From the NCBI GenBank assembly GCA_965218985.1, contig CBDCMP010000007.1, forward strand, positions 310,001-374,000: a stretch of 64,000 bases of DNA, in the 5' to 3' direction. The number at the start of each line of letters is the position of its first letter. Within the stretch, counting starts at the first letter, position 1. The translations under genes were made by a program, and so were the position numbers. Source of the DNA: Pseudopedobacter sp965218985 (GTDB lineage Bacteria; Bacteroidota; Bacteroidia; Sphingobacteriales; Sphingobacteriaceae). This document shows positions 1 through 9,390 of this stretch, one piece after another. The notes beneath the pieces are model-generated. The model did not search any database. It was not told where the DNA came from and saw only the letters and a list, made by a program, of their open reading frames with translations.

Positions 1-606
1 TTGGCAAGGCTAATTTAAAGCGAACTGCGATGATCCTTATCAGGAACACCGTACTGACAGAAATTATTTTCACAGCAGCCTCCTCCATACCAAAATGCAA
101 TAAACTGAAGAAGGTCACTCCTCCAATGATACAAGCTGTTGCATAAATCTCTTTCCTGAAAATAAGCGGGATGCTATTCAATAAAATATCCCGGATGATC
201 CCTCCAAAACAGCCGGTCACTGTTCCTAAAGCCACACAAATTCCAGGGCTTAAACCGTAAGCCAAACCTTTTTGCAAACCAATGATGGTAAAAAACCCCA
301 AGCCCAGGGAATCAAAAAGAAAAAGTGTGATTTTCAGGGATTTGATTTTTTCCAAAATACCATGGAGAGGAGGGCGGTGACTAAAATCAGCAAGGAATAA
401 TTCCCATTCTTTAACCAAAAAACCGGATTGTCTCCCAATAGCAGGTCTCTTAAGGTGCCACCTCCAACAGCTGTAGCAAAGGCGATGATCAGCACACCAA
501 AGACATCTAAACGTTTTTGCATAGCAGCAAAAGCACCAGAAACTGCAAAAGAGAAAGTACCACAAATGTTGATGGCTTCTGCTACGGTTAAATCAAATTG
601 CACCAT
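1..606 (-). pseudogene. TRIC-type (YadS/UPF0126) membrane protein, frameshifted, runs off the window
   Basis: The reading frame opens at 606 with a hydrophobic protein carrying the family's glycine-rich signature (AVGGGTLRDLLLGD, about residues 46-59) and stops after 90 residues at 334. The next frame, from about 350 to position 1, reads on without stops as the second half of the same fold, with a second matching signature (GCFGGIIRDILL). The two halves make about 204 residues, the usual TRIC length, so one base is missing in the A-run read on the minus strand (plus-strand T-run near 345-352). TRIC-family proteins are trimeric cation-channel-like inner membrane proteins; the bacterial substrate is unclear. 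The start overlaps the end of the upstream gene by 14 bp, so the two are probably co-transcribed. The frameshift may be a sequencing error. Confidence 0.8.
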
Positions 607-2677
607 TTCTCTTTCTTAAAAACCATTCCGAACCCAACAACAGCATAATAACCATAAAAAACCATTTCAGATCGATCATATGCTCGTAACTCTTCTCCTC
701 GTAGCTGATGGTCTTCACTTTTTCGTTTTTTGAGATTAAATCCTTTAAGGTGTGAATCCCAGAGGGATAAACCATTTTACCCCCACTTTGGGTCGCCATA
801 CTGTACAAGAGTTGATGGTTGGCGGTGGTCTGCATCAATTCTGCATTTAACTCCTCAATCACAAATTGTCCGTTTGCCGTGTACGGTTTGTTCGCAAAAG
901 TGGTTTTAGCAGCAAAAGTATATTCACCTGACGGCAGAAAGCCTGCATCCAATTGGTAGCTTTGCCCATCTCTTGAGAATAGAAAGCTATATTTTTTACC
1001 TTCTTTGCTGCTAATGTCTACAGAGACATCAGGCTCATTATTCAACTGAAAGGCGTCATTATAGAGCTCTGCATTTAAAATCACTTGCTCATTTTCAGCA
1101 AACTTGTTCTTAATAGGCCTAACCCTGAATTTTCTTTTATCATCTCTGGCATTCAGGTATTGCACGGTTTTAGTGATCAGTTCGTCCACAGCTTCGTGGT
1201 TCTGATGCTGCTCAAAATCTTCCAATCGCCATCGCCAGATTCCCTCTCCGGTTAAAATTGCCGTTTTAACACCACCGTCGTCTCCGAAAGCTAATAAAGG
1301 TGCGTTCGTCACTACGTTCCCTACTTTCTGCTGAAATAAAGTCACTCCGGCATTTTTCAAAGAATAATTTCCGAAAGGTGCTACCAAAGGTGCTAATGCA
1401 GCGAGTGCTTCCTTAGTTTTATCATTTAAAGAAAATGCATAAAAATCTTTGTTCAAAGAAGGGGAATATTCTTGCGTGGCGTTGTTGGTGCTGACATTCA
1501 ATAAATGCTGTATCTGGCTAAGCGCCGAAGTGTTGACGGTGGTGGTAATGATGAACCATTTTGATTTTTGAGCAGCTTGTGCTAAAATATTTTTAACGGG
1601 GTGCCTTGCGGAAGGCAGACCATGAAAGATCATCAAGCCATAATTCCCGACATTCGCTGGAACATCTTCAGCGTAAGCCACTTTGACTTCATAATTCTTA
1701 TTACCCTCTATCGCTTGCCTGATGGCACTGATATCCGGGTGAGGTGCATCTGCCAAAATCAAGATTTGCTCTCTTCCATCCAAAACCTCCACGAAAACAG
1801 TTTGTCTGTTATTCTGAACGGATAGTTCATCTTTCACGGGCTGAACTTCCACAGTTATTTTCTGAACGCCTTTTTTTCGGGCTTCCAAGGTGACATTAAA
1901 AGTCTTTCGCCAAGCGTCATCATTGATATCCACAGGCATCAATTTCTTTTGTCCGTCATTGGTGCTTACCGTTAAAACTGTTTTCACTCCTTTCATTTTA
2001 AATGCAGCCAGGTGGATCTCCAGCTGATGGTCGTCACCCAGGTAAACCAAATCATTATAATTGACCTGCAACAAAACCACATCCTTTTTAGGGATGGTAT
2101 CGCCTAAAGCAATCGTATAAACCGGAAATTCACTGTTAGCTATCCTATTCACAGGATTAGCACCGCGATTGAAAATTCCGTCCGAAGCAAAAATCATAGC
2201 ACCAATATTTCTATTTGTAAATTGGTCTTGCACGTAATCGAACAACTTTGAATAATCAGTCTGTTTAGCATCCTGTTTAAAGTTGAAACCGGGTTCAACC
2301 CCATCTCCAAAATGTATGGTTTTCACCTCATAATCCTTTGACAGATCATTGGCCAATTTTTTTAAATCCTGATGATAAGAAACGGAATCAAAATCTTCGG
2401 GTACCGATGCCGAGACAGATTGAGAGGCATCCTGAGCAAGGATAATCAGAGGTTTCTCCAATCTTTTCTTGATGGATTGTAAAAGAGGGGCAAGCAGTAG
2501 AAAAGCTAAAAGACTCAATAAAATTCCTCTGAGGGCAAAGAGCAGCCATTTTAACAGGCTATTCTCCAAACTGCTCTTTTGATAGAATAACCACGCTAAT
2601 CCAAATCCTGAAAATAAACATGGGAGGAGCCACCAGGCACTGCTATCATTGAAAATCAAAGAGAATAATAATGGCAT
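593..2677 (-). CDS. VWA-like integral membrane protein (BatA-like architecture)
   Basis: The protein has 694 residues. Two N-terminal membrane helices lie at about residues 12-32 and 42-66. An extracytoplasmic region follows that begins with a MIDAS-like DxSxS motif (QDASQSVS), typical of von Willebrand factor A domains. A long beta-rich middle and a single C-terminal helix (WFFMVIMLLLGSEWFL) end in a short basic tail. Many Bacteroidota carry such proteins, usually annotated as hypothetical or VWA-containing. A role in envelope protein assembly is only inferred. It overlaps the TRIC gene by 14 bp. The start at 2677 immediately precedes the first membrane segment. Confidence 0.75.
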   Translation of the reverse strand: MPLLFSLIFNDSSAWWLLPCLFSGFGLAWLFYQKSSLENSLLKWLLFALRGILLSLLAFLLLAPLLQSIKKRLEKPLIILAQDASQSVSASVPEDFDSVSYHQDLKKLANDLSKDYEVKTIHFGDGVEPGFNFKQDAKQTDYSKLFDYVQDQFTNRNIGAMIFASDGIFNRGANPVNRIANSEFPVYTIALGDTIPKKDVVLLQVNYNDLVYLGDDHQLEIHLAAFKMKGVKTVLTVSTNDGQKKLMPVDINDDAWRKTFNVTLEARKKGVQKITVEVQPVKDELSVQNNRQTVFVEVLDGREQILILADAPHPDISAIRQAIEGNKNYEVKVAYAEDVPANVGNYGLMIFHGLPSARHPVKNILAQAAQKSKWFIITTTVNTSALSQIQHLLNVSTNNATQEYSPSLNKDFYAFSLNDKTKEALAALAPLVAPFGNYSLKNAGVTLFQQKVGNVVTNAPLLAFGDDGGVKTAILTGEGIWRWRLEDFEQHQNHEAVDELITKTVQYLNARDDKRKFRVRPIKNKFAENEQVILNAELYNDAFQLNNEPDVSVDISSKEGKKYSFLFSRDGQSYQLDAGFLPSGEYTFAAKTTFANKPYTANGQFVIEELNAELMQTTANHQLLYSMATQSGGKMVYPSGIHTLKDLISKNEKVKTISYEEKSYEHMIDLKWFFMVIMLLLGSEWFLRKRNGAI

Positions 2678-2771
2678 ATTTAAGGTGAAGATGCCATTTT
2701 TGATCTGGGTTCCGAAATATTTTTTATTTCAACTGGCCGGAATTTGTTGAAGCTGCTTAAAACAAAACCCC

Positions 2772-3500
2772 TTACTTAATTTCAAAATTTGCATTCACCA
2801 CTGCAGTGATTTCTTTTCTGATGGTGCTGACATCGTTGATCCCATAATCAGAAGTCATGTTGGAGTTCTCCGGTGTGATTTGTAAAACGCCCATCCTTGC
2901 ACTCTTTAATGTGCCCAATGTTCTTCCTGTGGCTTCAGCCACTTTCTCTCCTCTGATCATCGCGTCTTTGGCTGCAGCAGCCTGAATCTCCACTTTTACC
3001 TCACTCAGTTTAGTATAATAATATTCAGGCGGAGTCACATTAAAACTTAAGCCCTGCTCAAATAGGGAAGCAACGGAGATAGAGACTTCTTTAATGCGAT
3101 TTACATCTTTGGAGCTGACCTCCACAGACTGGTTAACATTATATCCCCTGATGTCTAACTGCTGTCCGTTAATTCCAAAATTATACTGAGGATAAACATT
3201 GATGGTTTTCAAATCAATATCAGCGTCTTTAAAGCCCTTGCTTTTAAAAAAAGCGATCACTAAGGGCCTTTGGCGTTCCAATTCCCGGTAGGCCTCTTGG
3301 GTGGTGATACCGGAAATATTAAAATTGCCTTTCAGTACCGCAAAATCAGAGATGATCAATTGTTTGGCAGATCCTGTGACGTTTATGGTGTTCTCACCTT
3401 TGATATTTTTTAGACCATTGGCTAAAATAATGGAAACTAAAACAAGGCAAATCCCCATGATCAAAGCAGGAAGAATGAATCTATTATTTTTCATCAGCAT
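2772..3500 (-). CDS. SIMPL-domain (DUF541) periplasmic protein
   Basis: The protein has 242 residues. One N-terminal hydrophobic segment (about residues 9-28) serves as signal anchor. The rest fits the SIMPL/DUF541 pattern: a start resembling INVTGSA, then VYPQYNF, and GYNVNQSVEVSSKDV in the middle. The family (Brp/LpqG-like, oxidative-stress-protective in some bacteria) has no settled biochemical function. A second in-frame Met two codons downstream is an equally plausible start. It lies 94 bp upstream, in transcription order, of the VWA-like gene and shares its strand, so an operon is possible but not shown. Confidence 0.8.
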   Translation of the reverse strand: MLMKNNRFILPALIMGICLVLVSIILANGLKNIKGENTINVTGSAKQLIISDFAVLKGNFNISGITTQEAYRELERQRPLVIAFFKSKGFKDADIDLKTINVYPQYNFGINGQQLDIRGYNVNQSVEVSSKDVNRIKEVSISVASLFEQGLSFNVTPPEYYYTKLSEVKVEIQAAAAKDAMIRGEKVAEATGRTLGTLKSARMGVLQITPENSNMTSDYGINDVSTIRKEITAVVNANFEIK

Positions 3501-3569
3501 ATAATTATTCGTTATTATTTGATTTTTTTAAATGGCACTCATGCATGCTTCGCAGGTTATTTTTTAACG

Positions 3570-3645
3570 GCTATGAAGCCTGCCGGCAGGCTTCCATAAG
3601 CTTTATCATTGCGGTTAAGCGGTAAGCTCATGCAGGTTTCATAGC
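3570..3645. repeat. REP-like imperfect palindrome, copy 1
   Basis: The ends GCTATGAAGCCTGC (from 3570) and GCAGGTTTCATAGC (to 3645) are inverted repeats with one mismatch, and an inner palindrome TGCCGGCA sits at 3581-3588. The same building blocks (ATGAAGCCTG, TGCCG, GCGGT, GCTCATG) recur in the same order at 58581-58664, and the left half recurs at 35361-35408. All copies are intergenic. Confidence 0.6.
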
Positions 3646-3711
3646 ATTAAATTTAAGATAAAATCCCAAAAGAGCAAAAAAAACCTTATTCCCAAATTGA
3701 GAATTAAAAGA

Positions 3712-4455
3712 CTAAAGCATGCCTCCGCAAACACTCAAAACCTGCCCGGTCACGTAAGCGCTCATATCAGACGCTAAAAAAACGCAAACATTCGCCACAT
3801 CCTCCACCTCTCCTGCTCTTTTCAATGGAATATCCTTCTCCCAGCCTTCCACCACTTTAGGATCTAAAACTTCTGTCATTTCAGTACGGATGAAACCAGG
3901 TGCCACCACGTTAGACCTGATGTTTCTTGAGCCCAACTCCTTAGCCACCGATTTGGTGAAACCAATAATGCCCGCTTTGGATGCTGCATAATTCGCCTGA
4001 CCGGCATTTCCCTGCACACCCACCACCGAGCTCATATTGATAAAAACCCCTTTACGGTTCTTCATCATCACTTTGGAAGCCGCTTTGGTGGTGTTAAAAA
4101 CCGATTTTAAATTCACCTCAATCACCTCGTCGAAATTCTCCTCGCTCATGCGCATCAGTAAACCGTCTTTGGTGATTCCCGCATTGTTCACCACAATATC
4201 CAAAGTACCGAAATCGGCCACGATATCATTCACCAATTTCTCTGCTTCTGCAAATTTAGAGGCGTCAGAACGATAGCCTTTCACCTGCGTTCCAAAACTT
4301 TTCAACTCTTCCTCCAAAGCCTGCCCTTTCTCCACTGATGACAGGTAAGTGAAAGCCACATTTGCGCCCTGCTCGGCAAATTTCTCTGCAATTTTACGTC
4401 CTATCCCTTTAGAAGCCCCAGTGATGAGGGCAGTTTTTCCTTCCAATAATTTCAT
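3712..4455 (-). CDS. fabG: 3-oxoacyl-[acyl-carrier-protein] reductase
   Basis: This is a 247-residue classical short-chain dehydrogenase. It has the nucleotide-binding motif TGASKGIG (about 13-20), the structural motif NNAG (about 89-92), the catalytic Ser in MSSVVG and the YxxxK active site (YAASK, about 155-159). A C-terminal VTGQVLSVCGG stretch is typical of FabG. It reduces beta-ketoacyl-ACP with NADPH in the fatty acid elongation cycle in the cytoplasm. The length matches the family. No other fatty-acid-synthesis gene is adjacent, so another SDR of this subgroup cannot be fully excluded, but overall similarity to FabG is strong. Confidence 0.88.
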   Translation of the reverse strand: MKLLEGKTALITGASKGIGRKIAEKFAEQGANVAFTYLSSVEKGQALEEELKSFGTQVKGYRSDASKFAEAEKLVNDIVADFGTLDIVVNNAGITKDGLLMRMSEENFDEVIEVNLKSVFNTTKAASKVMMKNRKGVFINMSSVVGVQGNAGQANYAASKAGIIGFTKSVAKELGSRNIRSNVVAPGFIRTEMTEVLDPKVVEGWEKDIPLKRAGEVEDVANVCVFLASDMSAYVTGQVLSVCGGML

Positions 4456-4657
4456 GCTTGTTCAATTGTTGTACGACGTGAAATTAGTTAATTTTTAGAA
4501 AAGCAAGGGCATCAATTCTTCGGAAGCGACAGTCCTGCTGTACATTCATACGCCTGCAGGCCTTAAACTCTACGGCAGGTATCCATTTCCATCAGGTTTA
4601 TTAACTTCTGGCTATCAAATGGTCAACCGGGGTCTGTAAAAATTACAGGATAACATA

Positions 4658-4701
4658 AAAAAGAGGCTGATCATTTTTTATCAATGATACAGCCTCTTTT
4701 T
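4658..4701. terminator. Strong bidirectional terminator-like hairpin between divergent genes
   Basis: A perfect 12-bp stem (AAAAAGAGGCTG with CAGCCTCTTTTT) extends inward by a further 6 bp (ATCATT/AATGAT) and has A- and T-tracts on its outer flanks. It would terminate on either strand. It lies in the region between the 5' ends of fabG and the lipoprotein gene, so it does not end either known gene. It may end an unannotated small transcript. Confidence 0.6.
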
Positions 4702-4892
4702 ATTTTCATGTTTTTCGCAGCTACCTGCCCTTCAAAGATACAGCATTCATTTTTCCTATACTATACCAGAAAACTGGTATTTTATCACTAAAAGTTACGG
4801 CATGATTTTAGTTCATGTTGTTTCACACAAACTAGGTTGATGTTCTAAACATCATCAAATTCATTCATTATACATTTTAAAAAAAACACAAA

Positions 4893-5384
4893 ATGAAACA
4901 CAAAATCAATTTAAAGCATATCTTAAGTATTTGTCTGGTGGCATTGATTTTCACTTCCTGTTCATCATCTAAGAATGGGATGGTGACGAATAAGGCTTCA
5001 AAAGGCACCATTTCCGGAACCTGGAAAGTGAACGATGTGAGTCTGGAAGGTTTTCCAAGTGGTTATGAAATTAAAAACGTATTTGACATAGCTCCCTATC
5101 AGGATTTTATTGGAAGCACCTGGACTTTGAATGGGGGTTATAGCGGTAAAATTGCATTACCTGACGGTACTTCGCAAGACATTTATTGGTCTTTGATTAA
5201 TGATGGGGTGAATCCTACTTTTCAGTTCAAAAAAATTGATGCAGGTGAGAAGGCAAAAGAAGTGACTACCGGCTATCAGCTAAACATTTCTGAAGCCACC
5301 AAAACTTCTTTAGTGTTACGCTCCCCTTTCACTTTGTTAAATGGGAATACAGCTTATATTGTTTATACTTTTGTGAATTCCTAA
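4893..5384 (+). CDS. Lipocalin-like lipoprotein of unknown function
   Basis: The protein has 163 residues with a clear lipoprotein signal: KHKINLKH, a hydrophobic core, then the lipobox IFTSC with Cys about residue 23 followed by SSSK. The mature part begins with a GTWKVNDV motif and is beta-rich, as in lipocalin-like or META-like small lipoproteins of Bacteroidota. No catalytic residues are evident. It is a monocistronic unit with a strong terminator 23 bp downstream. Envelope location is well supported; function is unknown. Confidence 0.75.
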   Translation: MKHKINLKHILSICLVALIFTSCSSSKNGMVTNKASKGTISGTWKVNDVSLEGFPSGYEIKNVFDIAPYQDFIGSTWTLNGGYSGKIALPDGTSQDIYWSLINDGVNPTFQFKKIDAGEKAKEVTTGYQLNISEATKTSLVLRSPFTLLNGNTAYIVYTFVNS

Positions 5385-5406
5385 TTAGGAATTTGCTTAT
5401 GCTAAG

Positions 5407-5440
5407 AGCCATCTTTCGTTGAAATGAAAGATGGCTTTTT
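5407..5440 (+). terminator. Rho-independent terminator after the lipoprotein gene
   Basis: An 11-bp stem (AGCCATCTTTC paired with GAAAGATGGCT) is followed by TTTT, directly downstream of the 4893-5384 gene. Confidence 0.8.
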
Positions 5441-5598
5441 GATGGATTGAACTTTTTCATCTTCTTTTTATACGGAGTCTATTGATAAATTTCACATGAA
5501 AATGGCCCAACTCTTTAATATTTGGCATCTCAGCTTTGAGCATTTTGCTTTTGGCCTTTAAGATGGGAAACGAGCTAACAAAAAATATTGATATTGAT

Positions 5599-7299
5599 CT
5601 AAAATCCCGATTTTGCGTCATTTCCACGAGGGTCCGCACCTCCTTCATAATATCCATCCGGGGTTTTCAAAATGGCATCGCACCGGCCTATAGTACCTCT
5701 GCGCTCGAGCTTATATCCTTTTCGCTCCAACGCTTGAATGGTTGAACTATCCAAAGCGTCCTGTTCCATATCAATCACATCCGGCAACCACTGATGATGA
5801 AAACGTTTGGCATCCACTGCGTCTTGGACATCCATTTTATAATCCACCACGTTGATAATGGTTTGAAAAACCGTGGTAATGATGGTGGAACCTCCGGGAG
5901 TGCCCAACACCAGAAAAAGGTCTCCGTCTTTTTCCAGTATGGTTGGCGTCATGGAACTGAGCATTCTCTTATTTGGCGCAATCGCATTGGCTTCTCCCCC
6001 CAACAAACCGTACATGTTTGGCACTCCCGGCTTCACACTGAAATCGTCCATCTCATTATTGAGCAAGAAACCCGCTCCTTTTACAAAAACCTTAGCCCCG
6101 TAAGAGCCATTCAGCGTAGTGGTGATGGCAACGGCATTTCCCTCTCTGTCAACTATGGAATAATGCGTGGTTTGTTCGCTTTCTTTGCCGGAGAAAAAAC
6201 CGGCTAAAATAGCAGAACTTGAAGTGGCTTTGTCCCAACTGAAATCACTCATTCTTTGTTTCAGATAATTTTTCCGGAGAAGCTGCTCAACAGGAACTTT
6301 ATAGAAATCAGGATCACCCAAATGGGTGGCTCTATCCGCATAAACTCGACGCTCAGCTTCTGTCATCAGCTGAACAGAGGAATCTCGATGGAAATCATAG
6401 TCGCTCATTTTATAGTTCTGCATCATGCCGAGCAATTGAAGCAAAGCCACACCTCCACTTGAAGGTGGCGGCATCGATATCACTTTATAACCTCTGTATT
6501 CCCCAATTAAGGGCTTTCTCCAAACAGCCTGGTAGTTAGCCAGATCACTTTTAGTAATGATCCCCCCATTTTCCCTCATCTCCTTTTGAATGCGCCTTGC
6601 TGTCTCGCCTCTATAAAAGCCATTCATGCCCTTTCTTTGAATTAGCTTTAGCGTTTTGGCTAAATCTTTTTGAATCAATATATCCCCTTCTTTCCATTTT
6701 GCAGATTTAGTCAGATAGGCATCACCTGCATTTAATCTTTTAAAAGTGTTACCGTAATGGTTGAGTTCCTCCGCCTGATCCCCACTTAACGGAAATCCAT
6801 GATCAGCCAATTCAATAGCCGGTTGCAGCAGCTTCTTCCAGTTTAATCTGCCATATTTTTTATGCGCTTCCCACATACCCGCAACAGAGCCGGGCACACC
6901 GGCTGCTAAATGTCCGGTTAAGCTTAAAGAGGTTATAGGTTCGCCTAAACGGTCGAGATACATATCTTTTGAAGCTAAAGCAGGGGCCTTCTCTCTAAAG
7001 TCAAGTGTGTTAGACTCTCCCTTTGCGGAACGATAAACCATAAAACCTCCACCTCCAATATTTCCGGCAGTTGGATACACCACGGCCAAAGCAAACTGAA
7101 CTGCAACAGCCGCATCAACAGCATTTCCACCCATTTTCAGAATGTTCAACCCAACCTGCGAAGAAATAGGGGTTGCGCTGACCACCATTCCGTTTTTAAA
7201 ATGAGGGGCCTCGTCACTAAAAGATGGCAGCAAAAAAAAAGCAACAATCGTAACAATTGTTGCTATCACTTTATAAGGCAGGGGAAACTTTTCAAACAT
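5599..7299 (-). CDS. ggt: Gamma-glutamyltransferase precursor
   Basis: I place the start at 7299 (566 residues). It gives a clean signal sequence (FEKFPLPYK, then a hydrophobic stretch to about residue 27) and an 8-bp overlap with the upstream acyl-CoA ligase; the open frame reaches back to 7350. The N-terminal heavy subunit carries the conserved AVDAAVAVQFAL and GGGGFMVYR motifs. The autoprocessing/catalytic Thr is in the TTHYS motif (T377), and PNKRMLSSMTPTI follows. The enzyme hydrolyses or transfers gamma-glutamyl groups, for example from glutathione, in the periplasm or outside. The overlap suggests co-transcription with the ligase. Confidence 0.9.
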   Translation of the reverse strand: MFEKFPLPYKVIATIVTIVAFFLLPSFSDEAPHFKNGMVVSATPISSQVGLNILKMGGNAVDAAVAVQFALAVVYPTAGNIGGGGFMVYRSAKGESNTLDFREKAPALASKDMYLDRLGEPITSLSLTGHLAAGVPGSVAGMWEAHKKYGRLNWKKLLQPAIELADHGFPLSGDQAEELNHYGNTFKRLNAGDAYLTKSAKWKEGDILIQKDLAKTLKLIQRKGMNGFYRGETARRIQKEMRENGGIITKSDLANYQAVWRKPLIGEYRGYKVISMPPPSSGGVALLQLLGMMQNYKMSDYDFHRDSSVQLMTEAERRVYADRATHLGDPDFYKVPVEQLLRKNYLKQRMSDFSWDKATSSSAILAGFFSGKESEQTTHYSIVDREGNAVAITTTLNGSYGAKVFVKGAGFLLNNEMDDFSVKPGVPNMYGLLGGEANAIAPNKRMLSSMTPTILEKDGDLFLVLGTPGGSTIITTVFQTIINVVDYKMDVQDAVDAKRFHHQWLPDVIDMEQDALDSSTIQALERKGYKLERRGTIGRCDAILKTPDGYYEGGADPRGNDAKSGF

Positions 7300-9073
7300 G
7301 ATGTGCTGTGGTTTCTGAGTCCTGATATAATTTTTCAATGATGTTCTCATATTTTTTCAGTACAACTTTTCTCTTGATACTCAGTTTTGGAGTGAGCTCA
7401 CCGCCATCAATGCTGAATTCATCTGCTAAGAGCGCAATCTTCTTCACTTTCTCCCATTTACCGAACCCTTCATTTAACCGATCCACTTCTTGCCAGATCT
7501 TATCACAAACCCGCTCGTTTTTGATGAGTTCCTTTGGATCAGTCTCCACGATTTGATTTTTTTGGGCCCAATCTTTTAATTTTTCAAAATTAGGCACTAT
7601 TAAAGCAGAAGGAAATCTCCTGTTTTCACCCATCACGATCACCTGCTCAATATAAACAGATTCCTTAAGTTTATTCTCCAGTACTTGTGGAGCTACATAT
7701 TTGCCTCCGGCAGTTTTAAAAACCTCTTTTTTACGGTCGGTGATCTTTAAAAAACCATCTTTTAATTCGCCTATGTCTCCGGTATGGAACCAACCGTCAG
7801 TAATGGCCTCTTCTGTAGCATCGGGCCTTTTATAATAAGCTTTCATCACACTGGGGCCTTTGCACAGGATCTCTCCGTCTTCTGCGATCTTCACTTCCAG
7901 ATTGCCCAAAACTTTTCCCACAGTTCCAAATTTGCACTGCCCTGGGTAAGGCCCATTCACGGCAATCACTGGGGAGGTCTCGGTTAAACCATAACCTTCC
8001 AACACTTTAATGTCAGCTCCCCAAAACACCCTGGCCAACCGTTCCTGCAAGGCTGCGCCACCGGAAACAATCACCATGATCTCTCCTCCTAAAGCTATTT
8101 TCCATTTACTGAACACCAGTTTACGGGCAACTTTCAATTGCATTTCATAGAAGAATCCGTTGGCCCCATCCATTTCATACTGATGTGCCAAGTTTAGCGC
8201 CCAAAAAAACAAAGTTTTTTTTATGCCTTTCTGTTCATGACCTTTCGCTACGATCCTGTCATACACTTTTTCCAACAATCTTGGGACGGTGGTGAAGCAG
8301 TGAGGCTTTACTTCTGCCATGTTTGCCACAATGGTGTCCATGCTCTCCGCATAATAAATTGATATGCCCAGATAGATGTACATATAGCAAACCATACGTT
8401 CAAATATGTGCGAAAGAGGGAGAAAGCTTAAGGCCCTTGTCACTCCTTTTGGATATAGATTTGAAGAATACATCACATTGCTGATGAGGTTATCATGGGT
8501 AAGCATCACTCCTTTTGGTGTCCCTGTCGTACCTGAAGTGTAGATAAGTGTGAGTAAATCATCCGGACCAATCTTTTCTTTATACGGATGGAGGTCTATG
8601 GCGACATGCTGCTTTCCCAGTTCCTTCACTTCCAACCAATGCTTCGCTCCTGTGACTTCATCAAATGTATAAACAGACAAATCCAGCTTCAATTCTTTTT
8701 TAACGGCTTCTATCTTCTCATAGATAGCCTTATCTGAAACAAAAACGATTTTGACTGCTGCATCCTTCAATATGAATTTGATATCTCCTTCAGCTAAGGT
8801 GGGATACATTGGAACCTGAGCTGCACCTGTTTGCATAATTCCGAAATCACAAAAATTCCATTCCGGCCGATTTGGTGACATCACCGCAATTTTATCAGTC
8901 TTCCTCACGCCTAGCTGGATCAAACCCCTGCTGATATCGTTCACATGATCAATAAATTGTTCAGCACCATATCTAACCCATTCCCCATTTACCTTAGTGG
9001 CCAAAGAATCGGAGAGGTTGAATTTCTCTTGATGGTATGTAAGCAAATCAAACACTCTGCTGATCGAATTCAT
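7292..9073 (-). CDS. Long-chain acyl-CoA synthetase (AMP-forming)
   Basis: This 593-residue protein of the ANL superfamily has the P-loop-like motif YTSGTTGTPKGVM (about 173-185), a GYGLTETSP adenylate-binding motif, a GWFHTGDIG hinge motif and DRKKEVFKTAGGKYV near the C-terminal subdomain. It activates fatty acids to acyl-CoA for beta-oxidation or lipid synthesis. Length and motifs match the FAA1/FadD15-like long-chain group. It precedes ggt with overlapping ends. Substrate chain length cannot be read from sequence. Confidence 0.88.
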   Translation of the reverse strand: MNSISRVFDLLTYHQEKFNLSDSLATKVNGEWVRYGAEQFIDHVNDISRGLIQLGVRKTDKIAVMSPNRPEWNFCDFGIMQTGAAQVPMYPTLAEGDIKFILKDAAVKIVFVSDKAIYEKIEAVKKELKLDLSVYTFDEVTGAKHWLEVKELGKQHVAIDLHPYKEKIGPDDLLTLIYTSGTTGTPKGVMLTHDNLISNVMYSSNLYPKGVTRALSFLPLSHIFERMVCYMYIYLGISIYYAESMDTIVANMAEVKPHCFTTVPRLLEKVYDRIVAKGHEQKGIKKTLFFWALNLAHQYEMDGANGFFYEMQLKVARKLVFSKWKIALGGEIMVIVSGGAALQERLARVFWGADIKVLEGYGLTETSPVIAVNGPYPGQCKFGTVGKVLGNLEVKIAEDGEILCKGPSVMKAYYKRPDATEEAITDGWFHTGDIGELKDGFLKITDRKKEVFKTAGGKYVAPQVLENKLKESVYIEQVIVMGENRRFPSALIVPNFEKLKDWAQKNQIVETDPKELIKNERVCDKIWQEVDRLNEGFGKWEKVKKIALLADEFSIDGGELTPKLSIKRKVVLKKYENIIEKLYQDSETTAHHV

Positions 9074-9390
9074 ATATCTGGAAGTTAAATGGTATAACTG
9101 CTTTCAGTTAAGCTACAAAAAATTGTTTGAAAGCATCTTTTATAGCTGATTCAAATTTAAAAAATTACTTGAGTCATAATGATAATGGCATTCAGGATTA
9201 TAAAAATAGGAAAAAAATCAGTAAACAGTATAATCTTCCATATGGCTGCTTGCCTGATGGCAGTTACTTGTAAGCTAAATCAGTTGATTATCAATAGATT
9301 CAATTGCCTGTTCCATGAATTTTTAGAATAAGATAAAATTCTGGCTTCCCGGTGGCGTTTGATTTGCCGACTTTTATATAAATTCGCTGC
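9074..9390. other. Intergenic region, no gene seen
   Basis: This stretch between the 5' ends of two divergent genes is AT-rich with stops in all frames. It should hold the promoters of both neighbours, but I see no convincing -33/-7 pair or riboswitch-like structure. Confidence 0.5.

Noticed and set aside
5457..5598. Coding region after the ggt stop codon
   Set aside because: The short frames here are antisense or out-of-frame shadows without any pattern.
7300..7350. N-terminal extension of gamma-glutamyltransferase
   Set aside because: The extra 17 residues precede the signal peptide and lie wholly inside the acyl-CoA ligase gene; ATG 7299 fits better.
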